Under the pieces are notes generated by a model. The model was not told the DNA's origin. It made no database searches and worked only from the letters and a program-made list of their open reading frames with translations. Positions 1 to 8,623 of a stretch of 64,000 nucleotides of DNA are shown one piece after another. Within the stretch, counting starts at the first letter, position 1; the number at the start of each line of letters is the position of its first letter. The position numbers and the translations under genes were made by a program. Source of the stretch: an uncultured Craurococcus sp. (GTDB lineage Bacteria > Pseudomonadota > Alphaproteobacteria > Acetobacterales > Acetobacteraceae); the NCBI GenBank assembly GCA_902805545.1, contig CADCTD010000126.1:1-64000 (forward strand), read 5' to 3'.

Positions 1-1015
1 CGGCCTGGGTGCGGCTGAAGCGGGGGGCTGGGGCAGGCTGCACGACGCCGTCGCGGACGAGGAAGGTATGGCGGGCCTGGTTGTGCGGGTGGCGCGGCGC
101 CTCGTCCATGTCGAGGACGGGGGCGATGCAGGCATCCGTCCCCTCGAAAAGCGCCGCCCAGTCGTCGCGGGTGCGGCCGCGGAAGATGGCGATCAGCTCG
201 CCCTTCAGCGCGGGCCAGGCCGAGGGCGACATGCGGTCGGGGAAGCGGCCGGCATCGAGGCCAAGCTTCTCGCACATGAGGGCGAAGAATTGCGGCTCGA
301 TGGGGCCGACCGCGATGCTGCGGCCATCGGCGCATTCATAGGTGTCGTACCAGGGGGCGCCGCCGTCGAGCATGTTGGTTCCGCGCTCGCCCGACCAGCG
401 GCCGCGGGCCTTCATCGCGTAGATGGGCGCCATCAGCAGCGCGGCGCCATCGACCATGGCGGCGTCGACGACCTGGCCGCGGCCGCTCCCCTTCGCCTCG
501 AGCATGGCGGCGAGGAGGCCGAGGGCGAGGAGCATGCCGCCGCCGCCATAGTCGCCGACGAGGTTGAGCGGCGGGACGGGGCGCTCGCCCGGGCGGCCGA
601 TGGCGTGCAGCGCGCCGGTGAGGGCGATGTAGTCGATATCGTGGCCGGCGGACTGGGCGAGCGGACCCTCCTGTCCCCAGCCGGTCATCCGGCCATAGGC
701 GAGGCGCGGGTTGCGGGCGAGGCAGGCATCGGGGCCAAGGCCGAGGCGCTCCATCACGCCGGGGCGGAAGCCCTCGATCAGGGCATCGGCGGATTCCACG
801 AGGCGGAGTGCGGCCTCGACGGCGGCGGGCGACTTGAGGTCGAGGGCGAGGCTGCGGCGGCCGCGGAGGACGAAATCCTCGGGCGCCGGCGCGGGCCCCC
901 CCTTGCGGTCGAGGCGGATGACCTCGGCGCCGAGATCGGCCAGCACCATGCCGCAGAAGGGGCCGGGGCCGATGCCGGCGAATTCCAGGACGCGCAGGCC
1001 CTTCAACGGTCCCAT
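1..1015 (-). CDS. Alpha-methylacyl-CoA racemase-like CoA-transferase family III protein (3' end outside window)
   Basis: Partial gene that runs off the left edge; about 338 residues are visible. The N-terminus [20 protein letters not shown] is typical of CaiB/BaiF-fold alpha-methylacyl-CoA racemases, which epimerise the 2-methyl branch of acyl-CoAs by enolisation. His125 in AGHDIDY and Asp155 in LVGDYGGG fall at the positions of the catalytic His and Asp of the mycobacterial racemase MCR, which favours racemase over CoA-transferase. The ATG follows a GAGGAAG ribosome site. The gene stands alone; the KGG gene to its right reads the same way but is separated by a terminator. The exact acyl substrate cannot be told. 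Confidence 0.85.
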   Translation of the reverse strand, partial: MGPLKGLRVLEFAGIGPGPFCGMVLADLGAEVIRLDRKGGPAPAPEDFVLRGRRSLALDLKSPAAVEAALRLVESADALIEGFRPGVMERLGLGPDACLARNPRLAYGRMTGWGQEGPLAQSAGHDIDYIALTGALHAIGRPGERPVPPLNLVGDYGGGGMLLALGLLAAMLEAKGSGRGQVVDAAMVDGAALLMAPIYAMKARGRWSGERGTNMLDGGAPWYDTYECADGRSIAVGPIEPQFFALMCEKLGLDAGRFPDRMSPSAWPALKGELIAIFRGRTRDDWAALFEGTDACIAPVLDMDEAPRHPHNQARHTFLVRDGVVQPAPAPRFSRTQA

Positions 1016-1068
1016 GGGGCTTCCTCCGCTCTTGCGGAGAAGCCTAGCAGGCTATGCGAATTCGGGAA

Positions 1069-1100
1069 GAAAAAAGGGGCCGGCATCGCTGCCGGCCCCG
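1069..1100 (-). terminator. Rho-independent terminator of the KGG stress gene
   Basis: On the minus strand a perfect 10-bp stem GGGGCCGGCA/TGCCGGCCCC with a 4-base loop is followed by a run of T. It lies about 20 bases after the stop of the KGG protein gene and upstream of the racemase gene, so it separates two genes that read in the same direction. Confidence 0.85.
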
Positions 1101-1121
1101 CCATCGCGTCAGGCGATCCGC

Positions 1122-1547
1122 TTAGCTGCGGCCGCCCTTCTTGCCGGCCTCGCTGGCCTTCTCACGGTCCTGGGCGAAGTTGCCGGAGTTGCCCTGCGAG
1201 CCGCCGCCGCCATGGCTGGCCTGCCCGCCCGCGCGACCCGCCTCGGCGGCCTTCTCCCGGTCATTGGCGAAGTTCGCCGGGTTGTTCTCCTTGCCCTGGT
1301 GCTGGCCGCCGATGCGGCCCGCCTCGGCGGCCTTCTCGGGGTCATTGGCGAAGTTCGCCGGGTTGTTCTCCTTGCCCTGGTGCTGGCCACCGACGCGGCC
1401 TGCCTCGGCGGCCTTCTCGCGGTCGTTGGCGAAGTTGCCCGGGTTGTTCTCGGCGCCCTGGTTGGTGCCGCCGGCCTGGCCGGCGCGCGAGGCCTTCTCG
1501 CGGTCGTTGGCGAAGTTGCCGGGATTGCTGTTGCCGCTATTGGCCAT
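1122..1547 (-). CDS. KGG-repeat general stress protein
   Basis: Encodes a 141-residue, Gly/Asn/Ala-rich, very hydrophilic protein of the KGG (Con-10/GsiB-like) stress family. It is built of about five copies of a 27-residue motif NPxNFANDREKAxEAGRxGGQ and ends in EAGKKGGRS, the KGG hallmark. Proteins of this family accumulate in stationary phase or under desiccation and osmotic stress; their biochemical role is poorly known. The ATG at 1547 is chosen over upstream starts because GGGGAAG precedes it and the repeats begin directly after it. A consensus TATAAT lies about 130 bases upstream and a strong terminator follows, so it is a one-gene unit. Confidence 0.85.
   Translation of the reverse strand: MANSGNSNPGNFANDREKASRAGQAGGTNQGAENNPGNFANDREKAAEAGRVGGQHQGKENNPANFANDPEKAAEAGRIGGQHQGKENNPANFANDREKAAEAGRAGGQASHGGGGSQGNSGNFAQDREKASEAGKKGGRS
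1241..1547 (-). repeat. 81-bp in-frame tandem repeats inside the KGG gene
   Basis: Imperfect copies begin at 1241, 1322, 1403 and 1484 (the last truncated at the gene start), spaced exactly 81 bases. A more diverged copy begins at 1148. The middle two copies are nearly identical over their length. The unit equals 27 codons, so copy-number change would keep the reading frame. Confidence 0.85.
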
Positions 1548-1676
1548 GGTGTTCTTCCCCGTTCCGTTGACTGCGTGGCCGCCCTTCTCCGCGGCCTGCG
1601 GCGACAGAACGTGGAATGGTGCGCCTGGATGCGGCACCATCCGCACAAAGCCGAGAAAAAACAGTTTAAAATCAAT

Positions 1677-1682
1677 ATTATA
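1677..1682 (-). promoter_or_regulatory. Probable -10 element (TATAAT) upstream of the KGG gene
   Basis: Minus-strand reading gives a perfect TATAAT in a short AT-rich island (about 1660-1690) within otherwise GC-rich DNA. No good -35 hexamer is seen 16-18 bases upstream, and I found no clear EcfG-type stress promoter (GGAAC with CGTT). The assignment rests on the -10 and base composition only. Confidence 0.5.
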
Positions 1683-1790
1683 AAGTATTCGGATGCGGCA
1701 TGGAGCGGGGCTTTCGCAGACCTTTCCAGGGCGGTTGCGGGGCCGGTCCTGCAATATCCTCAAGAGAGTAACCGGGGTAGTTTTTCGCGC

Positions 1791-2621
1791 TCAGCGCGAG
1801 CGGGAGCGGCCGGCGAGGATGGTGCTGCCGATGATGGTCAGCACCAGGGTGACGATGAGGAGCAAAAAGGCGAGCGCGGCGCCGAAGGGCCAGTTGGTGC
1901 CCCGCACGAACTGATCGTAGACGGCGGGCGCCATCATCTTGAACTGCGGGCCGCCGAGGAGGACGGGCGTTGCATAGGCATTCATGCAAAGGATGAAGAC
2001 GAGGACGCAGCCCGCGGCGACGCCGGGCAGGGCGAGAGGCAGGACGACGCGGCGGAAGGCGGTCATCGGCCCGGCGCCTAGATTGGCGGCGGCCTCCTCG
2101 ACGCCCCGGGGGATGGACTCGATCACCGCGGCGAGCGTCAGGATCATATAGGGCGCGACGACGGCGAGGATGCCGACGATGACGGCGCCGGTGGTGTAGA
2201 GCATCGGCCAGGGCTCGGCGACGAGGCCGAGGCCGAACAGGCCAGCATTGATGGCACCGTCGCGGCCGAGGAGCGCCATCCAGCCGGCGGCGCGGACGAC
2301 ATTGCCGACGAGGAGCGGGAAAAGCGTCAGGATGGTGGCGAGGCTCTTCCAGCGGCTCTCCATGCGCGCCAGCCAGTAGGCGGCGGGGAAGCCGATCAGC
2401 AGGGCGAGCAGGGTGCAGGAGAAGGCGACGCCGAGCGTCGTCCCCAGCACCTCGCGGTAATAGGGGTCGGCGAGGGCGCGGAGGTAGTTCTCCGCGCTCA
2501 GCGCCTCCCGCATCATCAGGGCAGCGTCATACTGGTTCAGGCTGATGCGGAAGAGCATCGCCATGGGCGCGACCAGGAGGCCGAGCACCAGCAGCGTCGC
2601 GGGGAGGAGGAGGGCGGCCAT
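1791..2621 (-). CDS. ABC transporter permease, PotB-type (polyamine/thiamine-like importer)
   Basis: 276-residue inner-membrane permease with about six membrane spans and the EAAxNLGA coupling loop (EEAAANLGAGPMTAFRRV) that docks on the ATPase. It is the last gene of a four-gene importer operon read leftward: permease, ATPase, binding protein, permease. Its ATG follows the binding-protein stop by seven bases with GGGGG between as ribosome site. The PotABCD arrangement suggests uptake of a polyamine or similar small organic cation; the substrate is not determined by sequence. Confidence 0.85.
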   Translation of the reverse strand: MAALLLPATLLVLGLLVAPMAMLFRISLNQYDAALMMREALSAENYLRALADPYYREVLGTTLGVAFSCTLLALLIGFPAAYWLARMESRWKSLATILTLFPLLVGNVVRAAGWMALLGRDGAINAGLFGLGLVAEPWPMLYTTGAVIVGILAVVAPYMILTLAAVIESIPRGVEEAAANLGAGPMTAFRRVVLPLALPGVAAGCVLVFILCMNAYATPVLLGGPQFKMMAPAVYDQFVRGTNWPFGAALAFLLLIVTLVLTIIGSTILAGRSRSR

Positions 2622-2628
2622 CGCCCCC

Positions 2629-3654
2629 TTACCGCTTGAACTCCTTGTTCCAGAAATCGATGAGCGCCACCTGATTCTTGGCGATGTACTCGTAGTCCGG
2701 CGTGCGGAGCCTGGCTTGCTGCTCGGGCGTCAGGCTGATCTGCTTCGCCAGCTCCGCGGGGAGCTGGGCGTCGGTGACGGTCGGCGCATAGCCCATGCGG
2801 TCGGCGAAGGCGGTCTGGGCGCGGGCGTCGAGCGCGGCGTCGAGATAGGCCATGGCGCCGTCGCGGTTGCGGGCATTCTTCGGCACGGCCATCTCGAAGC
2901 AGATGCTGGTGGCGCCCTCGCTCGGCACCGCATGCTCGACGGGGATGCCGGACTTCTTCCACATGAACCCGCGGGCGAGCCACATGATGGTCAGCCAGAC
3001 CTCCTCCGACTTCAGGGCGGCCGCCAGGGCCTCGTTCGAGGGGTAGATCTTCACGTCGAGGCCGCGGAGCTCCATCAGCTTCTTCTTGCCGGGCTCGTAG
3101 TCATGCTCGGTGCCGCCGGCGACCAGCGACGCGGCCTCCATGTTCTGCAGATGGAGGATGTCGACCAGGCCGACGCGGCCGCGATACTTCGGGTCCCAGA
3201 GATCGGCATAGGACTTTGGCGGCGCGGTCACCTTCGACGGGTTGTAGAGCACGACCTTGGCCGAGTAGATGTGCGGCGCGGAATAGGGGCGCTTCAGCGA
3301 GGGGATGGCCTTGCCGAGATTGGGGACGCGGCCGGCCTCGATGCTCTCGAAGACGCCCTGCTGCGCCATGGTGAACATGTCGACATCGGAGAGGCAGCAG
3401 ACATCCATGCTGCCGCGGCGCGAGGCGCGCTCGGCGATCAGCTTGGTCTTGCGCGGGTCCTGCGGGCCGACATCCTGCAGCACCTCGATCCCCTTCGGGG
3501 CGAGCAGCGGCTTGTCGATGTTGGAGGCAAGCAGGTCCCCGTAGTCGCCGCCCCAGGTGCCGACGACGACCTGGCCGGAGCCTTGGGCAGCGGCGAAGCC
3601 CGGAAGGCCGGCGGTGAGCGTGGCGGCGAGGGCGCTGCGGCGTGTGAGCATCAT
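2629..3654 (-). CDS. Periplasmic substrate-binding protein of PotD-type ABC transporter
   Basis: 341 residues. The N-terminus MMLTRRSALAATLTAG followed by GFAAAQ is an export signal with a paired arginine, possibly Tat. The mature part starts QVVVGTWGGDYGDLL, typical of the PotD/AfuA group of extracellular solute-binding proteins. It should capture the ligand in the periplasm and hand it to the two permeases encoded on either side. An AGGAG motif precedes the start. The substrate is unknown; polyamine-like compounds are the usual ligands of this group. Confidence 0.85.
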   Translation of the reverse strand: MMLTRRSALAATLTAGLPGFAAAQGSGQVVVGTWGGDYGDLLASNIDKPLLAPKGIEVLQDVGPQDPRKTKLIAERASRRGSMDVCCLSDVDMFTMAQQGVFESIEAGRVPNLGKAIPSLKRPYSAPHIYSAKVVLYNPSKVTAPPKSYADLWDPKYRGRVGLVDILHLQNMEAASLVAGGTEHDYEPGKKKLMELRGLDVKIYPSNEALAAALKSEEVWLTIMWLARGFMWKKSGIPVEHAVPSEGATSICFEMAVPKNARNRDGAMAYLDAALDARAQTAFADRMGYAPTVTDAQLPAELAKQISLTPEQQARLRTPDYEYIAKNQVALIDFWNKEFKR

Positions 3655-3672
3655 GCTTGCGTCTCCTGGGGT

Positions 3673-4749
3673 TCAAGCCTGGTCGTCGAGGAGGTCGCCG
3701 GGCTCGGCCGGCAGAAGGCGGGCCTCGGCCGGATCCCAATGGGCGAGCACGGCATCGCCGGGAGCGAGGCCGCGGCGGGCATCGCCCTCGGCCGGCGTCG
3801 GCGCGACGGCGACGAGGCGGGTGCCGGCGAGGTCGAGATGGTACTCGGTCTGGGCGCCGAGATAGGTGACGGCGGCGAGGCGGGCAGGGAGGCCGTCGCC
3901 TGCGGCCCTGAGGGCAATGCGCTCCGGGCGGAGGGCGAGGATGTCGCCGGGACGGGCCGGCTGCGGCAGGCAGGGCAGCAGGGCACCGCTCGCGGTGCGG
4001 AACTGGCCGGGCGCCTCCGGGGTGCCGCGCAGCAGGTTGCAGCGGCCGATGAAGCCGGCGACGAAGGCATCGGCCGGGCGCTCGTAAAGCGCCTCCGCCG
4101 TGCCGATCTGGCGGACGCGGCCGCGCTCCATCACCACCAGCCGGTCGGCCATGGTCAGCGCCTCCTCCTGGTCATGGGTGACGAAGAGGGTGGTGAGGCC
4201 GAGGCGCTGCTGCAGCGCGCGGATCTCGATGCGGACCTCGGCGCGGAGCTTGGCGTCGAGGTTGGAGAGCGGCTCGTCGAGCAGGAAGACGGCGGGGTTG
4301 ACGACAAGCGCTCGGGCGAGGGCCACGCGCTGCTGCTGGCCGCCGGAGAGCTGGCGGGGGAGGCGGTCGCCCAGGCCGTCCAGGCGGGCGAGGCGGAGGA
4401 CCTCGCGGACGCGGGCGTCGCGCTCGGCTCGGGCGACCTTCCGCATCTCGAGGCCGAAGGCGACATTCTCGCCGACCGTCATGTGCGGGAAGAGGGCGTA
4501 GGACTGGAAGACCATGCCCGTGTCGCGGCCATGCGGCGGCGCATGCGTCACGTCGCGGCCGGCGATGAGGATTCGGCCGCTGCTCGGCGCGACGAAGCCG
4601 GCGACCATCCGCAACGTCGTCGTCTTGCCGCAGCCCGAGGGGCCGAGGAGTGCGACGAACTCGCCCTCTGCCACCTCGAGGTCGACGCGCTCGACGGCGG
4701 TGGTGGTGGCGTAGCGGCGGCAGAGGCCGTCGAGGGTGAGGGTGCCCAT
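3673..4749 (-). CDS. ABC transporter ATP-binding protein, PotA-type
   Basis: 358 residues, cytoplasmic ATPase of the importer. Walker A GPSGCGKT at 36-43, signature LSGGQQQR at 134-141, Walker B VFLLDEP at 154-160, and a C-terminal TOBE-like region of about 110 residues, the length and layout of PotA/FbpC proteins. It starts two bases after the upstream permease stop (TGAGCATG), so the two are translated together. Confidence 0.9.
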   Translation of the reverse strand: MGTLTLDGLCRRYATTTAVERVDLEVAEGEFVALLGPSGCGKTTTLRMVAGFVAPSSGRILIAGRDVTHAPPHGRDTGMVFQSYALFPHMTVGENVAFGLEMRKVARAERDARVREVLRLARLDGLGDRLPRQLSGGQQQRVALARALVVNPAVFLLDEPLSNLDAKLRAEVRIEIRALQQRLGLTTLFVTHDQEEALTMADRLVVMERGRVRQIGTAEALYERPADAFVAGFIGRCNLLRGTPEAPGQFRTASGALLPCLPQPARPGDILALRPERIALRAAGDGLPARLAAVTYLGAQTEYHLDLAGTRLVAVAPTPAEGDARRGLAPGDAVLAHWDPAEARLLPAEPGDLLDDQA

Positions 4750-4751
4750 GC

Positions 4752-5564
4752 TCAGACGACGCGGCTCAGGGAGACGAAGCGGTCGGTGATCAGCATTAGC
4801 GCGCCGACGAGGGCGATCTGCACGGTGGCGACCGCCGCGAGCGTCGGATCCACGCGGAATTCCAGGTAGTTCAGCATGGCGACGGGGAGGGTGGTGCGGC
4901 CCGGGCCGACCAGGAGCAGCGTCAATTCGAGGTTCTCGAAGCTCTGGATGAAGCTGAACAGGCAGGCGGCGACGACGCCCGGGCGGAGCATCGGCAGGGT
5001 GATGCGGCGGAAGACGGTGAACGGCCGGGCGCCGAGATTGGCCGCTGCTTCCTCCGCCGCACGGTCGAGGCCCTGGAGCGAGGCGAGGACGAGGCGGACG
5101 GTCCAGGGGATGGTCAGCAGCACATGGGCAGCGACCAGCCCGGGGAGGGTGCCCTTGATGTCGTCATCGATCCAGAACTCGGCACGGACGTAGAAGAGGT
5201 AGAGGGCGGTGCCGGCGACGACGCCGGGCACGGCAAGCGGGCCGAGCAGCAGCGTGTTCAGCCCGCCGCGGAATCGGCCGAGGCGCGCGCGCGACAGGGC
5301 CAGCGCGGCTGCGGTGCCGAGTGGGACGCCGATGGCGGTGGCGCCGAGGGCCAGCTGCAGCGAGGTGAGGAAGCCGCGGGCAAACTCCCGCCGCTCCCAG
5401 GCATTGGCGTACCAGGCGAGGGTGATGCCCGAGGGCGGGAAGGAGACGATCTCCTGGGCGAAGACGCTGATCACGATCACGGCGAGGACCGGCGCCAGGA
5501 TCAGCCCATAGGCCCCCGTCACCGCCACGCCGAACGCCGCCCTGTGCAGGCGCGACCCTGCCAT
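4752..5564 (-). CDS. ABC transporter permease, PotC-type
   Basis: 270-residue inner-membrane permease with about six spans and an EEAAANLGARPFTVFRRI coupling loop. It is the first gene of the importer operon. The chosen ATG at 5564 puts the first membrane segment (AVTGAYGLILAPVLAVIVISV) near the N-terminus as in the family. The frame stays open for another 77 codons upstream, but that part is Pro/Arg-rich and unlike any permease. Confidence 0.85.
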   Translation of the reverse strand: MAGSRLHRAAFGVAVTGAYGLILAPVLAVIVISVFAQEIVSFPPSGITLAWYANAWERREFARGFLTSLQLALGATAIGVPLGTAAALALSRARLGRFRGGLNTLLLGPLAVPGVVAGTALYLFYVRAEFWIDDDIKGTLPGLVAAHVLLTIPWTVRLVLASLQGLDRAAEEAAANLGARPFTVFRRITLPMLRPGVVAACLFSFIQSFENLELTLLLVGPGRTTLPVAMLNYLEFRVDPTLAAVATVQIALVGALMLITDRFVSLSRVV

Positions 5565-5738
5565 CTGGCCCCCTATCGTCTCCCGCGGCGCACCGTGATG
5601 CGGGGATCGGCAAGGGTCAAGCACTGGTGCGGCCAGCGCAACAGCTTCCTCGGCGACGGGACGGAGGATGGGTTTGACGGGGTGGGGGGGCTTCGGTATG
5701 AAGCGCCTTGCATACGTCGTGAGCCGTGCTGCACCTGC

Positions 5739-5831
5739 GGAGGGGTGGCCGAGTGGCTGAAGGCGACGGTTTGCTAAACCGTTATAGGGGGTCAACCTCT
5801 ATCGTGGGTTCGAATCCCATCCCCTCCGCCA
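5739..5831 (+). tRNA. tRNA-Ser(GCT)
   Basis: Acceptor arms GGAGGGG (5739-5745) and CCCCTCC (5821-5827) pair, discriminator G at 5828, and CCA is encoded at 5829-5831. The anticodon stem ACGGT/ACCGT encloses TTGCTAA with anticodon GCT at 5773-5775, reading AGC/AGT serine codons. A long variable arm (GGGGGTCAACCTC) and the TTCGAATC T-loop are present, as expected for a class II serine tRNA. It lies alone between the ABC operon and an MFS gene; no integrated element flanks it. Confidence 0.97.
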
Positions 5832-5875
5832 CCAACCTTCCTTGAGGTGAAGGGCTTGGCGCCCTTCCTCCCTGG

Positions 5876-7204
5876 TCAGCGGGCGACGGCCGGCCTTGCC
5901 GAGGCCGCCGTCTCGAGATGCGTGCTGACCTTCAGCGTGATGGCGACGATGCCACCGACCAGGGTGCAGCCGCCGAGGACCAGCAGCCCCGCCGTGAAGT
6001 CGCCGGTCGCATCCTTCAGGTAGCCCATCATGTAGGGGCCGGCGAAGCCCGAGAGGTTGCCGATGGCGTTGATCACCGCGATGCCGGCCGCGGCCGAAGT
6101 GCCGGTGAGGAAGGCGCTCGGGATTGGCCAGAGCAGGGGCGGCGTCGCGGAGACGCCGATCTGGCTGAGGCAGAGCAGCCCGAGCACCAGCACCGGGGAC
6201 GAGACGAGTCCCGCCCCGGCGACGCCGACCGCGGCCAGGATCATGGCGAAGCACAGATGCTCGCGCCGCTTCAGCGTCCGGTCCGAGCTGCGGCCGAGCA
6301 GCACCATGCCGATGGCGCCGAAGACGAATGGCAACGCGGCCAGCAGGCCCGTCTGGAAATTGCTGACGCCGAAGCCCTTCACGATGGTGGGGAGGAAGAA
6401 GGCGACGCCGTAGCTCGCCGCATTCAGGCAGAAATAGACGAAGGCGCAGGCGAGGACGCGCGAATCGCTGAACGCCTTGCCGATGCTGATATGCTCCGCC
6501 GACTGCTTGTGCTTGTGCTCCGCATCGAGGCGCCCCTGCAGCCAGCCGCGCTCGTCCTCGGTAAGCCAGCGTGCCTGGGCCGGGCGGTCGGTGAGATAGA
6601 AGACGACGCCGAAGGCCATCAGGATGGAGGGGATCGCCTCCAGGATGAAGAGCCACTGCCAGCCCTCAAGCCCACCGCCTGAGAGGTTCAGCAGCGCGCC
6701 GGAGACAGGCGCGCCGACGATCGAGGAGAAGGGGATCGCCAGCATGAAGAGGGCGACCACGCGGGCGCGGTAGACCGAGGGGAACCAGAGCGTCAGGTAG
6801 AAGATGATGCCGGGGAAGAAGCCGGCCTCCGCCGCGCCGAGCACGAAGCGCAGGATGTAGAAGACCCACTCGTTGGAGAGGCCGGTCATCGCCGAGATCG
6901 GCGCGATGAAGGCGAAGAGGGCGGAGACGAGGCCCCAGGTGAACATGATCCGAGCGATCCAGAGCCGCGCCCCGAAGCGGTCGAGGGCGAGGTTCGAGGG
7001 GACCTCGAGCAGGAAGTAGGAGATGAAGAAGAGGCCGGCGCCAAGGCCGTAGGCGGCCTCCGAGAGGCCGAGCGCCGCATTCATCTGCAGCTTGGCGAAG
7101 CCGACATTCACCCGGTCGAGATAGGCGACGAAGTAGCAGACGAAGAGGAAGGGCATCAGCCGCCACATGACCTTGCCGATCGTGCGCTTCTCGATGTCGT
7201 CCAT
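5876..7204 (-). CDS. MFS transporter, anion:cation symporter (ACS) family
   Basis: 442 residues with about twelve membrane spans. The opening KRTIGKVMWRLMPFLFVCYF and AYLDRVNVGFAKLQM are diagnostic of the ACS family (phthalate, tartrate, glucarate and allantoate permeases), which import organic anions with protons. It is divergent from a second MFS gene at 7369, with a 164-base control region. The particular anion is not deducible; the aromatic-acid genes 6 kb away make an aromatic or dicarboxylic acid conceivable, but this is a guess. Confidence 0.88.
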   Translation of the reverse strand: MDDIEKRTIGKVMWRLMPFLFVCYFVAYLDRVNVGFAKLQMNAALGLSEAAYGLGAGLFFISYFLLEVPSNLALDRFGARLWIARIMFTWGLVSALFAFIAPISAMTGLSNEWVFYILRFVLGAAEAGFFPGIIFYLTLWFPSVYRARVVALFMLAIPFSSIVGAPVSGALLNLSGGGLEGWQWLFILEAIPSILMAFGVVFYLTDRPAQARWLTEDERGWLQGRLDAEHKHKQSAEHISIGKAFSDSRVLACAFVYFCLNAASYGVAFFLPTIVKGFGVSNFQTGLLAALPFVFGAIGMVLLGRSSDRTLKRREHLCFAMILAAVGVAGAGLVSSPVLVLGLLCLSQIGVSATPPLLWPIPSAFLTGTSAAAGIAVINAIGNLSGFAGPYMMGYLKDATGDFTAGLLVLGGCTLVGGIVAITLKVSTHLETAASARPAVAR

Positions 7205-7368
7205 GGCGCCGGGTCCTCCCTCGGGGTTGGTTGCCGGACGAAGCGTGAGCCGGCGGGGATGGTTCCAGGAACCAGACGAGGCGGGTTGCGCGCCGGGCGG
7301 TGAGGTTGGCGCATTGGCGCGGGGCGCGGCCGGAGGGATGCTGCCGCATCACCGGAGAGGAGGGGCCG

Positions 7369-8532
7369 ATGGATCCGAGATGGCGGGCGCTGCTCGTGCT
7401 GACTGCGGCGCGGTGCAGCCTCGGCTTCCAGTTCCAGTCGGTCGCCTCGGTCTCGCCGATGCTGGTGGAGGAGATGGGGCTGAGCGGGGCCGATCTCGGC
7501 GCGCTGATCGGCCTCTACTTCCTGCCCGGGCTGGTGCTGGCCCTGCCGGGCGGGGCGCTCGGCCGGCGTTTCGGCGACATGCGGGTGGTGGTGGCGGGGC
7601 TGGTTCTGATGGCCCTTGGCGGCGTCCTCTCCAGCCTGGCCACGGGCTTCGCGGGGCTGGCGGTCGGGCGGCTGCTCGGCGGGGTGGGCGCGGTGCTGCT
7701 CAACGTGCTGATGGCGAAGATGGTGACGGACTGGTTCGCCGGGCAGCGCGACATCGTGCTCGCCATGGCGATCTTCGTGAACTCCTTCCCGATCGGCATC
7801 GGGCTGGCGCAGCTTGGGCTCGGGCCGCTTGCCGCCATGGCGGGCTGGGCGGCGGGCCTTGCCGCGACCGGGGGGCTGGCGCTGGCGGCGCTGCTGCTGC
7901 TGCGGCTCGGCTATCGCCCGCACCCGAATGATGGCGCGGGCGGCGCGGTGGCGACGGGACGCCCCTCGCGGCGGGAGGTGGTGCTGGTCTCCCTCGCCGG
8001 GATCCTCTGGGGTGGGCTCAATGGCAGCTTCGCGGTCACGATCGGCTTCGCGCCGACCTTCCTGGTCCAGGGTGGGCTGTCGCCGGGGCAGACGGGGCTG
8101 GTGGTGGGGGCGGCGACCTGGCTCTCCGTCGCCTCGGTGCAGGCGGGGGGCATGCTGGCGCAGCGGCGGGTCTCACCGGCCTTGCTGCTGGCGGGCGGAT
8201 GCCTGGTCTGGGCGGGATGCCTTGCGGCGATGGGGCTCGGGCTCGGGGCCGTGGCGCTGCTGGGCGCGGGGCTCGCCATGGGGCTGCCGGTCGGGGTGAT
8301 CATGGCGCTGCCGGCCGAGGCGTTGCGGCCGGAGAACCGGGCCATCGGCATGGGGCTGTTTTACACCTGGCTCTATATCGGCCATGCCGGGCTGCCTCCC
8401 TTGGCCGGTTGGGTGAAGGATGCGACCGGTGTGCCGGCCGCACCGCTGCTCGCCGCGGCGGGCTTCGTCGCCGCACTGCCGGCGATCCATGCGGGGTTCC
8501 GGCTGCTGGCGGGACGGCACCCGAGCCGATAG
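7369..8532 (+). CDS. MFS transporter (CynX/NimT-like)
   Basis: 387 residues, about twelve hydrophobic segments. Motif A-like GGALGRRFGDMRVVV follows segment 2. The N-terminus MDPRWRALLVLTAARCSLGF and overall layout resemble the cyanate/nitroimidazole transporter branch. ATG 7369 is preceded by GAGAGGAGGGG; the frame is open further upstream but without a ribosome site. The substrate is unknown. The next gene, a secreted alcohol dehydrogenase, lies 91 bases downstream on the same strand. Confidence 0.82.
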   Translation: MDPRWRALLVLTAARCSLGFQFQSVASVSPMLVEEMGLSGADLGALIGLYFLPGLVLALPGGALGRRFGDMRVVVAGLVLMALGGVLSSLATGFAGLAVGRLLGGVGAVLLNVLMAKMVTDWFAGQRDIVLAMAIFVNSFPIGIGLAQLGLGPLAAMAGWAAGLAATGGLALAALLLLRLGYRPHPNDGAGGAVATGRPSRREVVLVSLAGILWGGLNGSFAVTIGFAPTFLVQGGLSPGQTGLVVGAATWLSVASVQAGGMLAQRRVSPALLLAGGCLVWAGCLAAMGLGLGAVALLGAGLAMGLPVGVIMALPAEALRPENRAIGMGLFYTWLYIGHAGLPPLAGWVKDATGVPAAPLLAAAGFVAALPAIHAGFRLLAGRHPSR

Positions 8533-8623
8533 CGGGGCACACGCGCCGGTTGCGCTGGTCGTATACTCCCGCCTAGGCTTCTCGCAACCGGGCCGGAGGT
8601 CCGGAGATCGAGGGAGAAAGTCC

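Noticed and set aside
1148-1547. Possible CRISPR-like or satellite array
   Set aside because: The repeats are contiguous 81-bp units without spacers and encode in-frame KGG protein motifs.
2545-4869. Plus-strand open frame of about 770 codons opposite the ABC importer genes
   Set aside because: Antisense shadow of binding protein, ATPase and permease genes, all of which show clear family motifs and ribosome sites.
5739-5831. tRNA-Ser as attachment site of a genomic island
   Set aside because: No integrase, no repeated tRNA 3' end and no change of composition was seen on either side.
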